Under the pieces are notes generated by a model. The model was not told the DNA's origin. It saw nothing but the letters and a program-made list of their open reading frames with translations, and made no database searches. From NCBI RefSeq assembly GCF_017873715.1, contig NZ_JAGGKM010000005.1, forward strand, positions 248,001 through 312,000: a stretch of 64,000 nucleotides of DNA, written 5' to 3'. Each line of letters opens with the position of its first letter. Positions within the stretch are counted from its first letter, which is position 1. This document shows, piece after piece, positions 1-8,442 of the stretch. The stretch comes from Cytobacillus luteolus (lineage in GTDB: Bacteria > Bacillota > Bacilli > Bacillales > Bacillaceae_L). The position numbers and the translations under genes were made by a program.

Positions 1-1
1 T

Positions 2-355
2 CCTACCATCATTGGAGGCTATAAAAGACAGGGATGGGCAGTTAAAGCACTAGAAAAAACAAGCAACGCTGATTTAGAAATCGAAAAAGGCGGTTTAGTT
101 ACTGCAAAGGCGATTTTAGAAGCAAAGGATGGCACTTTTTATCCTGCCTTTCTTTCAATAAATACAAAACAAAAAGGTCAAATCGTTGATGCGTTTTTCT
201 TATCGGAAAACGACGACCAGTTTGATCTCATTCCGTTACAGATTGCACAAGAGTTTATTGGAAAAGATTCATCTGATTTAATGCCATTTAGATATAAGAC
301 ACTTGAGAAAATTGAAGGTGATCAGTTCCAAGTAAACTGGCCTGATTTTTCATAG
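2..355 (+). CDS. C-terminal fragment of an unrecognised protein
   Basis: An open frame enters from the left edge and stops at TAG 353-355, giving the last 117 residues of a protein. The fragment is soluble in character, with mixed charged and hydrophobic residues, no membrane segment and no cysteine pairs; it ends in NWPDFS. I do not recognise the family. A strong hairpin plus T-run lies 10 bases after the stop, so this is the last gene of its transcription unit. Confidence 0.7.
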   Translation, partial: PTIIGGYKRQGWAVKALEKTSNADLEIEKGGLVTAKAILEAKDGTFYPAFLSINTKQKGQIVDAFFLSENDDQFDLIPLQIAQEFIGKDSSDLMPFRYKTLEKIEGDQFQVNWPDFS

Positions 356-364
356 TGGTGTGAC

Positions 365-390
365 AAAGACGCTTTTGGAAGCGTCTTTTT
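365..390 (+). terminator. Rho-independent terminator of the first gene
   Basis: Arms AAAGACGC (365-372) and GCGTCTTT (381-388) form a perfect 8-bp stem with an 8-base loop, followed by T residues. Confidence 0.85.
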
Positions 391-435
391 GTGTGGAATT
401 ATTGATGAGGAGATGATCGTTGTGAATAAGTGTAA

Positions 436-543
436 GGCTGGTATGTCGGTTGAGGCCGAAAAAAAATGAGTTAATGTCGATAAATCGATGGACGGGCCGA
501 AAAAGAAGGAGAACAGGCCGATAAATCTAAGAAGAGACCGAAA
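436..543 (+). repeat. GGCCGATA array 1 (degenerate, 20-21 bp period)
   Basis: The motif GGCCGA(TA) recurs at 436 (GGCTG), 454, 475 (TGTCGATA), 495, 516 (GGCCGATA) and 536 (GACCGA). Steps are 18, 21, 20, 21 and 20 bp. The bases between motifs are A-rich and not conserved. The array fills most of the gap between the terminator at 365-390 and the NERD gene. Two more arrays of the same kind lie at 3178-3267 and 31749-31867. Confidence 0.75.
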
Positions 544-650
544 AAAAACTTCATTCACTATAACCCCATGGTAAAACTTAGCCTCCACCAGCAGGATTTT
601 CCCCTGAACTAGTCGAATACAAACTAAAAATAAAGAAAGGAAGTATACTT

Positions 651-1634
651 TTGATTATAAAACCCCGAACAAAACCATTATCGCTGTTGAAATTAGAGGC
701 TTTACTAAGAAGATTACCCCAAACTCATCCCAAGCGTCCTAAAATTGAAGAGGATTTTGCTAAAAGGTTAGCTGGATACAAGGGTGAACAATCCCTAGAT
801 TTTTATCTTAGCCTCCTACCAGAACAGGACATCCACATTTTCCACGATCTACGACTTCCATATAAAAATCATCACTTTCAGATGGACACACTACTAGTTA
901 CATCCTCATTTATTAGTATTCTCGAAGCAAAACATTTTAAAGGGACTATCATTTTTGATCAAGCCTTCAGCCAAATGATTCGTATATTGGATGATAAGGA
1001 GGAGGCTTATCCTGATCCCATTCAGCAAGCAAAAAGTCATAGGAACAAGCTACAAGGCTTGTTGGAAAGATTCAACATCCCTCCTCTTCCAATCATCCCA
1101 CTGGTTGTGATTACAAACTCATACTCACTACTTAAGCCATCCCAAAGTGCATCCAAACTCCCTTCAATGGTTATCCGTAGCTCTTTACTTCCAGAAAAAA
1201 TAGAGGATATAAAACTAAAACACAAAGAAGATATACTTTCAAAGAACGAAATTAAGAAACTTTCAAAAGGACTAATCAAGCTTAACACTCCTCTAGACCA
1301 AGATATACTCGAAGTGTACCGTCTATCAGAGCAGGACCTCCTATCAGGTGTCCATTGTCCAAGTTGCTTCGCTCTTCCAATAATGAAGAAGAGAGGGAAG
1401 TGGGTGTGCCCGGCGTGTGCAACAGAATCCCAGGATGCTCATATTTTCTCGCTGTATGATTACTCCCTCCTCATTGGCTCAACCATTACCAATCAAAAAG
1501 CTAGAAAATTTCTGAATCTAGCTTCAGAATCAACGACAAAAAAGCTCCTCAGATCTCTACAATCTCCTTACTCTGGTATTAAAAAAGGTAGAGAATACTA
1601 TCTATGCTTTGAAAAATATATGTCGAATCCTTAG
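651..1634 (+). CDS. NERD-domain (nuclease-related) protein with C-terminal zinc ribbon
   Basis: 327 residues. The N-terminal half (about 40-160) fits the nuclease-related NERD domain: a GxxGE motif near 42-46, then Asp79 followed by Glu92-x-Lys94, the D...ExK arrangement of restriction-endonuclease-like folds. A C-terminal zinc ribbon is visible as Cys236-x2-Cys239 and Cys253-x2-Cys256. No signal peptide or membrane segment is seen, so it is probably cytoplasmic. The start is TTG at 651 with AAAGGAAG about 8 bases upstream. It stands alone between repeat array 1 and the S41 peptidase gene. NERD proteins are common in Bacillaceae; the biological role is usually unknown, and nuclease activity here is inferred only from the motif. 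Confidence 0.8.
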   Translation: MIIKPRTKPLSLLKLEALLRRLPQTHPKRPKIEEDFAKRLAGYKGEQSLDFYLSLLPEQDIHIFHDLRLPYKNHHFQMDTLLVTSSFISILEAKHFKGTIIFDQAFSQMIRILDDKEEAYPDPIQQAKSHRNKLQGLLERFNIPPLPIIPLVVITNSYSLLKPSQSASKLPSMVIRSSLLPEKIEDIKLKHKEDILSKNEIKKLSKGLIKLNTPLDQDILEVYRLSEQDLLSGVHCPSCFALPIMKKRGKWVCPACATESQDAHIFSLYDYSLLIGSTITNQKARKFLNLASESTTKKLLRSLQSPYSGIKKGREYYLCFEKYMSNP

Positions 1635-1677
1635 GTATTATTTATTAACTAAATCTAGCAAAATTATCCTCTGACTC

Positions 1678-1686
1678 TGTTATAAT
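1678..1686 (+). promoter_or_regulatory. Candidate extended -10 promoter of the S41 peptidase gene
   Basis: TGTTATAAT (TGn plus a perfect TATAAT) lies 25-33 bases before the candidate start codons. No good -35 is visible 17 bp upstream, which is compatible with an extended -10 promoter. Confidence 0.45.
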
Positions 1687-1710
1687 GTTAAATAATAGAA
1701 GGATTTAGGA

Positions 1711-3111
1711 GTGATAGAGTTGCTTACCAAGTTTACTAGAAGAGCATTACTAGGTTTTTTATTAAGTATTTCGCTTTTATTTGGAACGACTGTTCAAGCA
1801 GAAGAACCGATAGAAGAGCTTAGGCATTATATTGATAATTATTATATTAAAGAGGTATCTGATTCAGTTTTAAAGGAAAGCACCCCGGAAGCAATTTTAA
1901 AGCATTTAGATCAACATTCTACTTATTTTACACCTGAAGAATTTCAACAGTTTTTTGAGAACCTAAATCGGACGTTTGTTGGAATAGGGGTAGCTGTTGA
2001 AAAACATGAAAAAGGTATTTTACTAGTTTCCATTTATAAGGGCAGTCCGGCTGAAAAAGTAGGGTTACAAGCAGGTGACATAATAACGGAAGTTGATGGA
2101 ACATCAGTTGTTGGAAAACCTGTAGAAGAGGGAATTAACCTAATTAAAGGAAAAGCAGGTACACAAACGACAATAAAAGTTCTAAGACAAGCAACTAATA
2201 GTACACTTCAAGTAACTATTACACGCGAAGTAATTACCTTTCCTACAGTAGATTTTGAACGCTTGAGTGGGAACATAGGATATATTAGACTCTATAGCTT
2301 TAATGAAAAATCTAAAGCTGAAATGATAGATGCTATGAATAAATTAGGTAATGTGAATGGGTGGATTGTTGACTTTCGAGATAATGGTGGAGGTTTAGTC
2401 ACAACTGCCCAAGAAGTAGGGGGATTTTTTAAAAATGTAAACAAAGCTTATTTATTGAAAAATCGAGTAAGCTTACCAACTGTTTATCCAACTATAAAAC
2501 CAAGCAAGGTGTTTGAAGGTCCAGTCCATTTATTAGTAAATGGGTATAGTGCTAGTGCATCTGAAATGGTTGCCGCAGCTGTAAAAGAAGAAAAAGCTGC
2601 AGTTCTCTATGGGCAAACAACATACGGAAAAGGAACGATGCAGCAATTTTTTGAGCTTTCTGATGGAAGTGCAGTAAAGCTTACAACTTCAGAGTTTTTC
2701 TCACCTAAAGGAACAAAAATTGATAGTGTTGGTGTAAAACCAGATAAAACAACAGTATCCGGAGCGGAGTTACTAACCTCACACTACGATATGCTACGTG
2801 CAAATCTAAGCAAGTATACAAAATTAGCTTCATTAACAAATGTTCCAGTTGATAAGACATTTACAATAGAGATGTCTCATACAATGAAGTGGGGACAGTT
2901 CGGTAAAACAGATGTTCAACTTTTTGAGGTAGGCGGAAAAGAGGTTGAGCTAACGCTTAGTGCTAGTGGAACAAATAAAGTGATGGCAACACCAAAGGGA
3001 AATTTGAAAAAGGGCAGCACCTATTTCCTCGTTATCAATCCAAAATGGACAGGTAGTAATGGAAAAGCAATGTGGAAGGGTAGTTATCTAGAAGTTACAG
3101 TGAAAAAATGA
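1711..3111 (+). CDS. Secreted S41 C-terminal processing peptidase (CtpA/CtpB type)
   Basis: 466 residues. Order: signal peptide (about 1-30, ending VQA), helical segment, PDZ domain (about 90-175), S41 serine protease core (about 185-345), then an extra beta-rich module (about 375-466) resembling the bacterial Ig-like domain of surface proteins. The catalytic serine lies in SASASE (280-285) and the lysine is Lys307 in YGKGT. Family members cleave C-termini of envelope or sporulation proteins. In B. subtilis ctpB lies near ftsEX, not here, and lacks the Ig-like tail, so this is probably a surface paralogue. Start is GTG 1711 (AGAAGGA 7 bases upstream) or the in-frame TTG 1720 (AGGAGTGA just upstream). 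Confidence 0.85.
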   Translation: MIELLTKFTRRALLGFLLSISLLFGTTVQAEEPIEELRHYIDNYYIKEVSDSVLKESTPEAILKHLDQHSTYFTPEEFQQFFENLNRTFVGIGVAVEKHEKGILLVSIYKGSPAEKVGLQAGDIITEVDGTSVVGKPVEEGINLIKGKAGTQTTIKVLRQATNSTLQVTITREVITFPTVDFERLSGNIGYIRLYSFNEKSKAEMIDAMNKLGNVNGWIVDFRDNGGGLVTTAQEVGGFFKNVNKAYLLKNRVSLPTVYPTIKPSKVFEGPVHLLVNGYSASASEMVAAAVKEEKAAVLYGQTTYGKGTMQQFFELSDGSAVKLTTSEFFSPKGTKIDSVGVKPDKTTVSGAELLTSHYDMLRANLSKYTKLASLTNVPVDKTFTIEMSHTMKWGQFGKTDVQLFEVGGKEVELTLSASGTNKVMATPKGNLKKGSTYFLVINPKWTGSNGKAMWKGSYLEVTVKK

Positions 3112-3118
3112 TGAAAAA

Positions 3119-3149
3119 GGCGTCAGGGCTAATCCTGACGTCTTTTTTC
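3119..3149 (+). terminator. Terminator of the S41 peptidase gene
   Basis: GGCGTCAGG (3119-3127) pairs with CCTGACGTC (3134-3142), allowing one mismatch, and is followed by six T residues. Confidence 0.85.
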
Positions 3150-3177
3150 TGAGTAAAAAGAGTGCTTACTTGATGTT

Positions 3178-3267
3178 TATCGGCCTTAAGAAAGGTATTT
3201 TGACCTTATAAAAAATATATCGGCCCTATCAACATTATATCGGCCTTAACTCAAAATATTTCGGCCA
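3178..3267 (-). repeat. GGCCGATA array 2 (minus orientation)
   Basis: On the plus strand the inverse motif TATCGGCC appears with its CGGCC at 3181, 3201 (TGACC, degenerate), 3221, 3241 and 3262. Steps are 20, 20, 20 and 21 bp. It lies between the convergent S41 peptidase and SbsC-domain protease genes, outside both terminators. Confidence 0.8.
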
Positions 3268-3289
3268 AACCCTCAATACTTCACAGTAC

Positions 3290-3319
3290 AAAAAGCCAAA
3301 GTCCTCCTAGACTTTAGCT
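3290..3319 (-). terminator. Terminator of the SbsC-domain protease gene
   Basis: Read on the minus strand, AGCTAAAGTC (3319-3310) pairs with GACTTTGGCT (3303-3294) with one mismatch, followed by TTTTT. Confidence 0.75.
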
Positions 3320-3327
3320 ACTATCAC

Positions 3328-5742
3328 CTAATAAATCTCATTACCTACTACATCATACACACTCACTGCATACTTCGGTAAGTTAAAAACTGTTTCTTTA
3401 GAAATCACAATTAATTGTCCATTACGGTAGAACATTCGGTGAATGTCACTATCCATTTCGTAACGTTTCACTCGTTGCATAGTAGTGTAATCATAGATAT
3501 CTAAGCTATTTTTTGTACTTGTAAAGAATTGATTATTCTCAAGACCAAACGTAATTTCTGAAAATGAGTGATAAAGCTTTGTTACGTAATGCATATTCGT
3601 TTCATTCGAATCAGACGCATAAAACACAACACCAGACCCATTAAAAATATATTTTCCATCTGGGGAAATAGCATAGTTAACATTTTGAGGGTATGTTCCA
3701 TGGTATGGTGAACGAGTGGATCCTCCGGAAAGCACACCATTAACTATTCTAAACATTTCCATGTTTCTAGGGCTTGAGTCAGTTGTTATCGCATATAACT
3801 TATCTTCATTAGGATGTAATTCTAAATAGGATTGCTGTCTAATATTAACCCTTGATGTTTCTAGTAATGTTTCACGATCATAGCTCTTCATGCTTGTCCA
3901 TTGACCAGAACCAGAAGTTACATAAATGCTCTGCGAATCAGCTACAATATCGTAGGGATCTAGATCGATGTTAAATTGATCTGACAATAAGAAGCTTTCC
4001 GCGTCAACAATTGCAATTGCGCCTTCTTGATTTTCATCCCACCAGGTTGAGTCATGAGCGCCTTTTAAGAGGGTTACATAAATTTCGTTATTTGCAAAGT
4101 ATAACCGTTCAGGAACAAGGTTAAAGGTAATTCTTCTTTCCCCACCTGTTTCATAGTTTAATTCTACTAAATCTTTGTTTTCATTTAGAAAATAAATGCT
4201 TGGTAGAGTAGGGTGTATAACTGAATCTCTGACAAGGTCTTTAAGGTGCATTTTTCCAGGGTCAAAAGCTCCTGTCTCTCCAGTTACAGGTGTTTCCTCT
4301 GCCACAGGATATTCTTCCTGAGATACAGGTAAATCTGAATATGGAATAACCACAATTGAAGAGTGTTGTAACTTATTTAAATCATTTATCACACTTTTAA
4401 TTTCATCAATTATAACCGCGAAGTTAAGGTTACCATCACCATAACCAAACGTATTAATACCAACTACCATTCCATCCATCGTAAATAAGGGTCCACCAGA
4501 GCTTCCATAAGTTATAGGAGCGGAAAATTGGATAAACTTTTGTGTGAATCCGTCATACTCATAGTCTCTTAACCCACTTATAATTCCAGTAGATACAGTA
4601 TTTATTAAACCTTCTGGACTACCAATTGTTACAATAGGGTCTCCTTTTTGAAGTATAGCTGCTGTTCCCAATGATAAAGGTGTTAAACTCATTACTTTAC
4701 TAGTTTTTAATAGTGCAAGATCTTTATCATAGTCATAATGGGCAACCCCTTCAATCGCAATTACTTCACCTGTATCTGATAAAACCTCAATATATTTAGC
4801 GCCTTCGATCACATGATAGTTAGTAGCTATAAGACTTTTACCAACAACAAATCCACTACCTTGTCCTAGGTACTCATCATTTTCATCATAGACTTCAATC
4901 ATAACTACACTTTTCTCAAATTTAATAATATCTTTTAGAGTTAAAGTTGGTAGTGTGGATGGTGTTAGTGTAGAGTTCGTATAAACACTTATAAATTTAG
5001 TATTTAGACTAGACTGAACTTGTAAATTACTTATCTCATTTAATAGATTTCTAACAATAGTTGCTTGTTGCTCAATAGTTGCAGAACTAGCATTATTTTG
5101 GAGTAACTTACTTAATTTATCTATCTCAATTTTTGTACTGATAGCAAATTTCGTTGCTTGTCGTGCATTCTCACCAGGAGTCTTAAATTTTTCTAAAATA
5201 GCATCGCGTGTAGACTTTCCATACACTCTGTAAAGTAAGATAGCCTGCTTTCTAATTTCACTAGATAAGTCATGATAGGCTTGTTCGGTTTGATCGTCTG
5301 CTGGATTTAAACCATATAAGCTATAATAAGCTTGGGTCTTATCAATTATTTTCCTACCAGACGTAATTGCATCAATATAAGCCTGAGTTCTAGTAAAATG
5401 AATCGTTACATTTTCTTGTAGCCTTTTTTCTAATGGTACTTTTTGACTAGAAGATAGGTATTTTAAAGCATTTTGGGCATTAATCATTGCTAACTTTGTT
5501 TGATTATACAAAGTCATATTTGGATAGGTGATTGGGTCCTTAGAATATTTGGTTTGACGATATTCTAACGAAATTTCCCATTTAAGTGCACCAGCAAATC
5601 GTTCTGCTATTTGTACTAATTGTTCAGCGTCTTTATATCTATCAGCAGCTGAAACTGGTTTACCGACAGACAATAGTGTAGAAGCTAATAGGATAACTAC
5701 TAGTAAAATGGAACTAAACCTTTTCAACCTAAATTCCCCCAT
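3328..5742 (-). CDS. Secreted protease: SbsC-like wall-binding domain, trypsin-like protease, beta-propeller
   Basis: Up to 804 residues. Signal peptide about 1-33 ending VSA. Residues 35-255 are helical and closely match the N-terminal domains of the genes at 6827 and 14017 (shared AYIDAI, SSEIRKQAILL, VYGKSTRD); as I recall SbsC, its secondary-wall-polymer-binding N-terminus carries the same RVYGKTTRD signature. Residues 275-455 are an HtrA/trypsin-like domain with His310 (NYH), Asp341 (DLALL) and Ser415 (GSSGGP); no PDZ follows. After a Pro/Glu-rich linker (470-495), residues 500-804 form a YVTN/WD-like beta-propeller. The ATG at 5742 has its AGGAGG 19 bases away; an in-frame TTG five codons on has GGGGGA at good distance, so the true start may be there. 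Divergent from the NlpC/P60 gene. Confidence 0.85.
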   Translation of the reverse strand: MGEFRLKRFSSILLVVILLASTLLSVGKPVSAADRYKDAEQLVQIAERFAGALKWEISLEYRQTKYSKDPITYPNMTLYNQTKLAMINAQNALKYLSSSQKVPLEKRLQENVTIHFTRTQAYIDAITSGRKIIDKTQAYYSLYGLNPADDQTEQAYHDLSSEIRKQAILLYRVYGKSTRDAILEKFKTPGENARQATKFAISTKIEIDKLSKLLQNNASSATIEQQATIVRNLLNEISNLQVQSSLNTKFISVYTNSTLTPSTLPTLTLKDIIKFEKSVVMIEVYDENDEYLGQGSGFVVGKSLIATNYHVIEGAKYIEVLSDTGEVIAIEGVAHYDYDKDLALLKTSKVMSLTPLSLGTAAILQKGDPIVTIGSPEGLINTVSTGIISGLRDYEYDGFTQKFIQFSAPITYGSSGGPLFTMDGMVVGINTFGYGDGNLNFAVIIDEIKSVINDLNKLQHSSIVVIPYSDLPVSQEEYPVAEETPVTGETGAFDPGKMHLKDLVRDSVIHPTLPSIYFLNENKDLVELNYETGGERRITFNLVPERLYFANNEIYVTLLKGAHDSTWWDENQEGAIAIVDAESFLLSDQFNIDLDPYDIVADSQSIYVTSGSGQWTSMKSYDRETLLETSRVNIRQQSYLELHPNEDKLYAITTDSSPRNMEMFRIVNGVLSGGSTRSPYHGTYPQNVNYAISPDGKYIFNGSGVVFYASDSNETNMHYVTKLYHSFSEITFGLENNQFFTSTKNSLDIYDYTTMQRVKRYEMDSDIHRMFYRNGQLIVISKETVFNLPKYAVSVYDVVGNEIY

Positions 5743-5892
5743 TAATAAAATCTATAAAAAACCTCCTTTTATTCTATTTATTTTAGCTTTTTGTTACCAT
5801 GGTAAATAATTCTAAAGCTCGTACGAGAATAGTATTTAAATCAACCAAAATTAGACAAGCTTGTAGTTTTATGTCAAGAAAAATCTCTCAAT

Positions 5893-5909
5893 TGTTACCA
5901 AAATGTAAC
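5893..5909 (+). promoter_or_regulatory. Candidate WalR (YycF) box
   Basis: TGTTAC (5893-5898), five bases, TGTAAC (5904-5909): an exact fit to the known WalR site TGTWAH-N5-TGTWAH. It lies about 23 bp upstream of a candidate -35 (TTGAAA, 5933-5938) in front of a wall hydrolase, the normal setting for WalR activation. Confidence 0.6.
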
Positions 5910-5932
5910 ATATGAGGGTAATTTTAATAGAA

Positions 5933-5962
5933 TTGAAATGTTACATTGTCTGAAAATATTGT
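5933..5962 (+). promoter_or_regulatory. Candidate promoter of the NlpC/P60 gene
   Basis: TTGAAA (5933-5938), 18 bp, TATTGT (5957-5962). The -10 is weak, which suits an activator-dependent promoter. Confidence 0.4.
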
Positions 5963-6019
5963 AAAATTAGGACAGAAATAGCAGATTGCTTGTTTACTAT
6001 AATTATCTGGAGGGAAAAA

Positions 6020-6721
6020 ATGAGAAAATTTTTGTCAATCTTTGTGCTAACTATAATCATCAGTTTTCCAACAGTATTATTTGGAAATAATACCGCAGCT
6101 GCCGAAAGCCACGGGGAAGAAATTGCAACATATGGGAAAGAGTTCCTAGGAGTTTCATATAAGTTCGGTGGAACTACTCCATCATCAGGCTTTGATTGTT
6201 CGGGATATTTGACCTATGTTTTTAACAAATTTAATATCTCATTACCACGCACAGCAGCAGATCAATATCAAGCTGGTGAAAAGGTGAGTAACAAAGACAT
6301 AGTTGTCGGAGATTTAGTATTTTTTACTACATATAAGTCCGGTGCTTCACATGCAGGGATTTACGTGGGCGATAATAAATTTATTCACGCAAGTTCAAGT
6401 AAAGGTATTATGATATCTAGTTTAGACGAACGCTACTGGAAAACGAGATATCTTGGCGCAAGAAGATTTATCACTTCTAGTACTAATCTGACTGTAAAAG
6501 ACGGACAAATTGGTGTACTTACAATTAATGAATCTATTAACCTTTGGAAGAGAACAGATGATAATCAACTACAAGAAGTTCGTGTTCTCCAAAAAGGTGA
6601 AAAGTATCGTGTGTATGGGTACGATGATAAATTTGGCGGCCAATACGATCTTGGTGGAGGACTATACGTTACAAATATAGACTCACATATAGTGTATTCA
6701 GAGTTAACGAGCAAAAGATAA
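6020..6721 (+). CDS. Secreted NlpC/P60 peptidoglycan endopeptidase
   Basis: 233 residues from ATG 6020, which has CTGGAGGG at proper distance; an in-frame TTG at 5990 lacks a ribosome binding site. Signal peptide about 1-28 ending AAA. The NlpC/P60 domain (about 32-145) shows the catalytic Cys60 in DCSG, His111 in SHAGIYVG and a third polar residue His123 in FIHAS, with the LPRTAADQ loop typical of the family. The last 80 residues form a small beta-rich domain of unknown type. Enzymes of this family cut the D-Glu/diamino-acid bond in stem peptides outside the membrane. The WalR-like box upstream suggests co-regulation with essential wall turnover. Confidence 0.88.
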   Translation: MRKFLSIFVLTIIISFPTVLFGNNTAAAESHGEEIATYGKEFLGVSYKFGGTTPSSGFDCSGYLTYVFNKFNISLPRTAADQYQAGEKVSNKDIVVGDLVFFTTYKSGASHAGIYVGDNKFIHASSSKGIMISSLDERYWKTRYLGARRFITSSTNLTVKDGQIGVLTINESINLWKRTDDNQLQEVRVLQKGEKYRVYGYDDKFGGQYDLGGGLYVTNIDSHIVYSELTSKR

Positions 6722-6730
6722 AGTGGTTAC

Positions 6731-6769
6731 AAATTCCTAAAGTAGATTTCCTATTTTAGGAATTTTTAT
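6731..6769 (+). terminator. Weak terminator after the NlpC/P60 gene
   Basis: AAATTCCTAAA (6731-6741) pairs with TTTAGGAATTT (6755-6765); an A/T-rich stem followed by further T residues. Confidence 0.5.
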
Positions 6770-6826
6770 TTGTGATAGAATAATAGTAGAATCAAAGAGT
6801 AACTAGGATTACATAGGAGGTACAAC

Positions 6827-8389
6827 ATGAGTTCAAAACGGATGAAACACATGATGATCACATCACTTATTGTAGCAACAGGTATTACAATGCTTGCACC
6901 TAGCAATGCATCTGCAGCACAAACGGCAAATAGTTTAGTAGAAAAAGCAGTTAATGCTGGAACTGTTCTAAAATGGTCTATATCTATTGAAGGCTCGGGT
7001 GATGGGAAAATACGTCCTTGGGCTCAATATAATGCTGCAAAAGATGCATATTCTAAAGCTAAAATAGCGGTAGATAAACTACCCACAGATCAGAAACAGG
7101 TATTAACAGCTCAACTTGAGGAGAAATCGCTGTTACATATCAATAGAGCGATGGCTTATATTGATGCTATTACTGCTGGAGAAAAAATTAATGGTAAGAA
7201 AGCAGCGCTACAGGCAAAAAAAGACTTGAATATGTTAGATGCAGAAACAGTAAAAGCCTATCACGAATTATCAACTGAAATTCGTAAGCAAGCAATTTTA
7301 CTAGACCGTGTATATGGTCAATCTACAAGAGACTTAATTCGTGATAATTATAAAAAGACGGCTGAAACATTAAGGAACGAAATGATGCATCCTGTATCAA
7401 TTAAAATTTCATTAGATGATGCAGAGACCAAATTGGACCCAACTAAAATATCCGAAGTTCTTAGTCTTTTAGAGTCTAGTAGAGCCCTAGCTCCAATGGT
7501 TACAAATGAGCTACTATTTCAGCAATTGTCTAGCCAGTATACTAGAATAGCTAACTATGTCCAAAGTGTTACGGGGCAAGTTGTACCAGGTCTTTATAAA
7601 AAAGTAGAATTAACGATTCCAGAAATCAAACAAACTCTTACCCTTGAAGCTATTAAAAGAGGGATTCCACCGGAAGTTTTAAAATCAATAGCAGCGGCAG
7701 AAAATAGTGCCCTTAAACAGTTTAATGCTGATGGAACACCATATATGAGTTGGGATGGTGGTATTGGTATTATGCAGGTAACATTAGGCCCTACTGATAA
7801 CAGCTATGATCGTGAACGTTTAAAATGGGACACTGTTTATAACATCCAGGCTGGTGCAGACATCCTTTTAGGAAAATGGAATTATGGTGGAAAAAGAACA
7901 CCAACTGTAAATGACAATGATAAAGGTACAATTGAAAATTGGTATTTTGCAATTATGGCCTACAATGGTCTTTCGAAAAAGAATGATCCTTCTATCGCAG
8001 GAAATAACCCTTATCAATTAAAGGTGTTTGGCTTGATGGACCGTTATGCTGGGGTTAGACCTGAAATTATTCCTGGTAGTGAAGTTTTAACAACTTATGT
8101 TGACAACAGAATGTTATTTACAAATAAGATGAATTATATAACTACGATAAAAACGAAAAGTACTCAGATGTATGTTGCTGGAGATCAGGTTGTCCTTTCA
8201 GGTAACGCCAACCTTCGTATCGAACCGCGTACAGGGGTAGCTTATACTGTCTTACCTGCAACTACTACCGTAACCATTTTAGAAGGGCCGTTCCAAGATT
8301 CTAATTTTGTGAATTTATTCTCTTGGTATAAAGTGAGAGTAAATGATACAGGAGCAGAGGGTTATATCGCATCATTAAATTTGCAATAA
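6827..8389 (+). CDS. Secreted lytic transglycosylase with SbsC-like wall-binding domain and SH3 domain
   Basis: 520 residues. Signal peptide about 1-30 ending ASA. Residues 33-200 are the SbsC-like helical domain (AYIDAI 110-115, STEIRKQAILLDRVYG 149-164, STRD). Residues about 265-420 resemble an SLT/goose-lysozyme-type transglycosylase: Glu292 in AAAENS and the GIGIMQV motif at 312-318, with a late MAYNG motif near the domain end. Residues about 445-520 form an SH3-like domain (ANLRIEP, then GYIASL). The enzyme would cut glycan strands while held to the wall. Start ATG 6827 with TAGGAGGT. Same domain family as the genes at 3328 and 14017, on either side of secA2-slaP. Confidence 0.85.
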   Translation: MSSKRMKHMMITSLIVATGITMLAPSNASAAQTANSLVEKAVNAGTVLKWSISIEGSGDGKIRPWAQYNAAKDAYSKAKIAVDKLPTDQKQVLTAQLEEKSLLHINRAMAYIDAITAGEKINGKKAALQAKKDLNMLDAETVKAYHELSTEIRKQAILLDRVYGQSTRDLIRDNYKKTAETLRNEMMHPVSIKISLDDAETKLDPTKISEVLSLLESSRALAPMVTNELLFQQLSSQYTRIANYVQSVTGQVVPGLYKKVELTIPEIKQTLTLEAIKRGIPPEVLKSIAAAENSALKQFNADGTPYMSWDGGIGIMQVTLGPTDNSYDRERLKWDTVYNIQAGADILLGKWNYGGKRTPTVNDNDKGTIENWYFAIMAYNGLSKKNDPSIAGNNPYQLKVFGLMDRYAGVRPEIIPGSEVLTTYVDNRMLFTNKMNYITTIKTKSTQMYVAGDQVVLSGNANLRIEPRTGVAYTVLPATTTVTILEGPFQDSNFVNLFSWYKVRVNDTGAEGYIASLNLQ

Positions 8390-8403
8390 ACTTATACATT
8401 AAT

Positions 8404-8432
8404 AAAAGAGTGCTACTATATAGCACTCTTTT
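8404..8432. terminator. Bidirectional terminator between transglycosylase gene and slaP
   Basis: AAAAGAGTGCTA (8404-8415) and TAGCACTCTTTT (8421-8432) form a perfect 12-bp stem with A and T flanks that work on both strands. The same GAGTGCTA stem recurs at 31708-31737. Confidence 0.88.
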
Positions 8433-8442
8433 ATTCTATCTA

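Noticed and set aside
322-588. Possible 88-residue minus-strand gene
   Set aside because: It runs across the terminator and repeat array 1, has low-complexity Ser/Phe-rich translation and no ribosome binding site.
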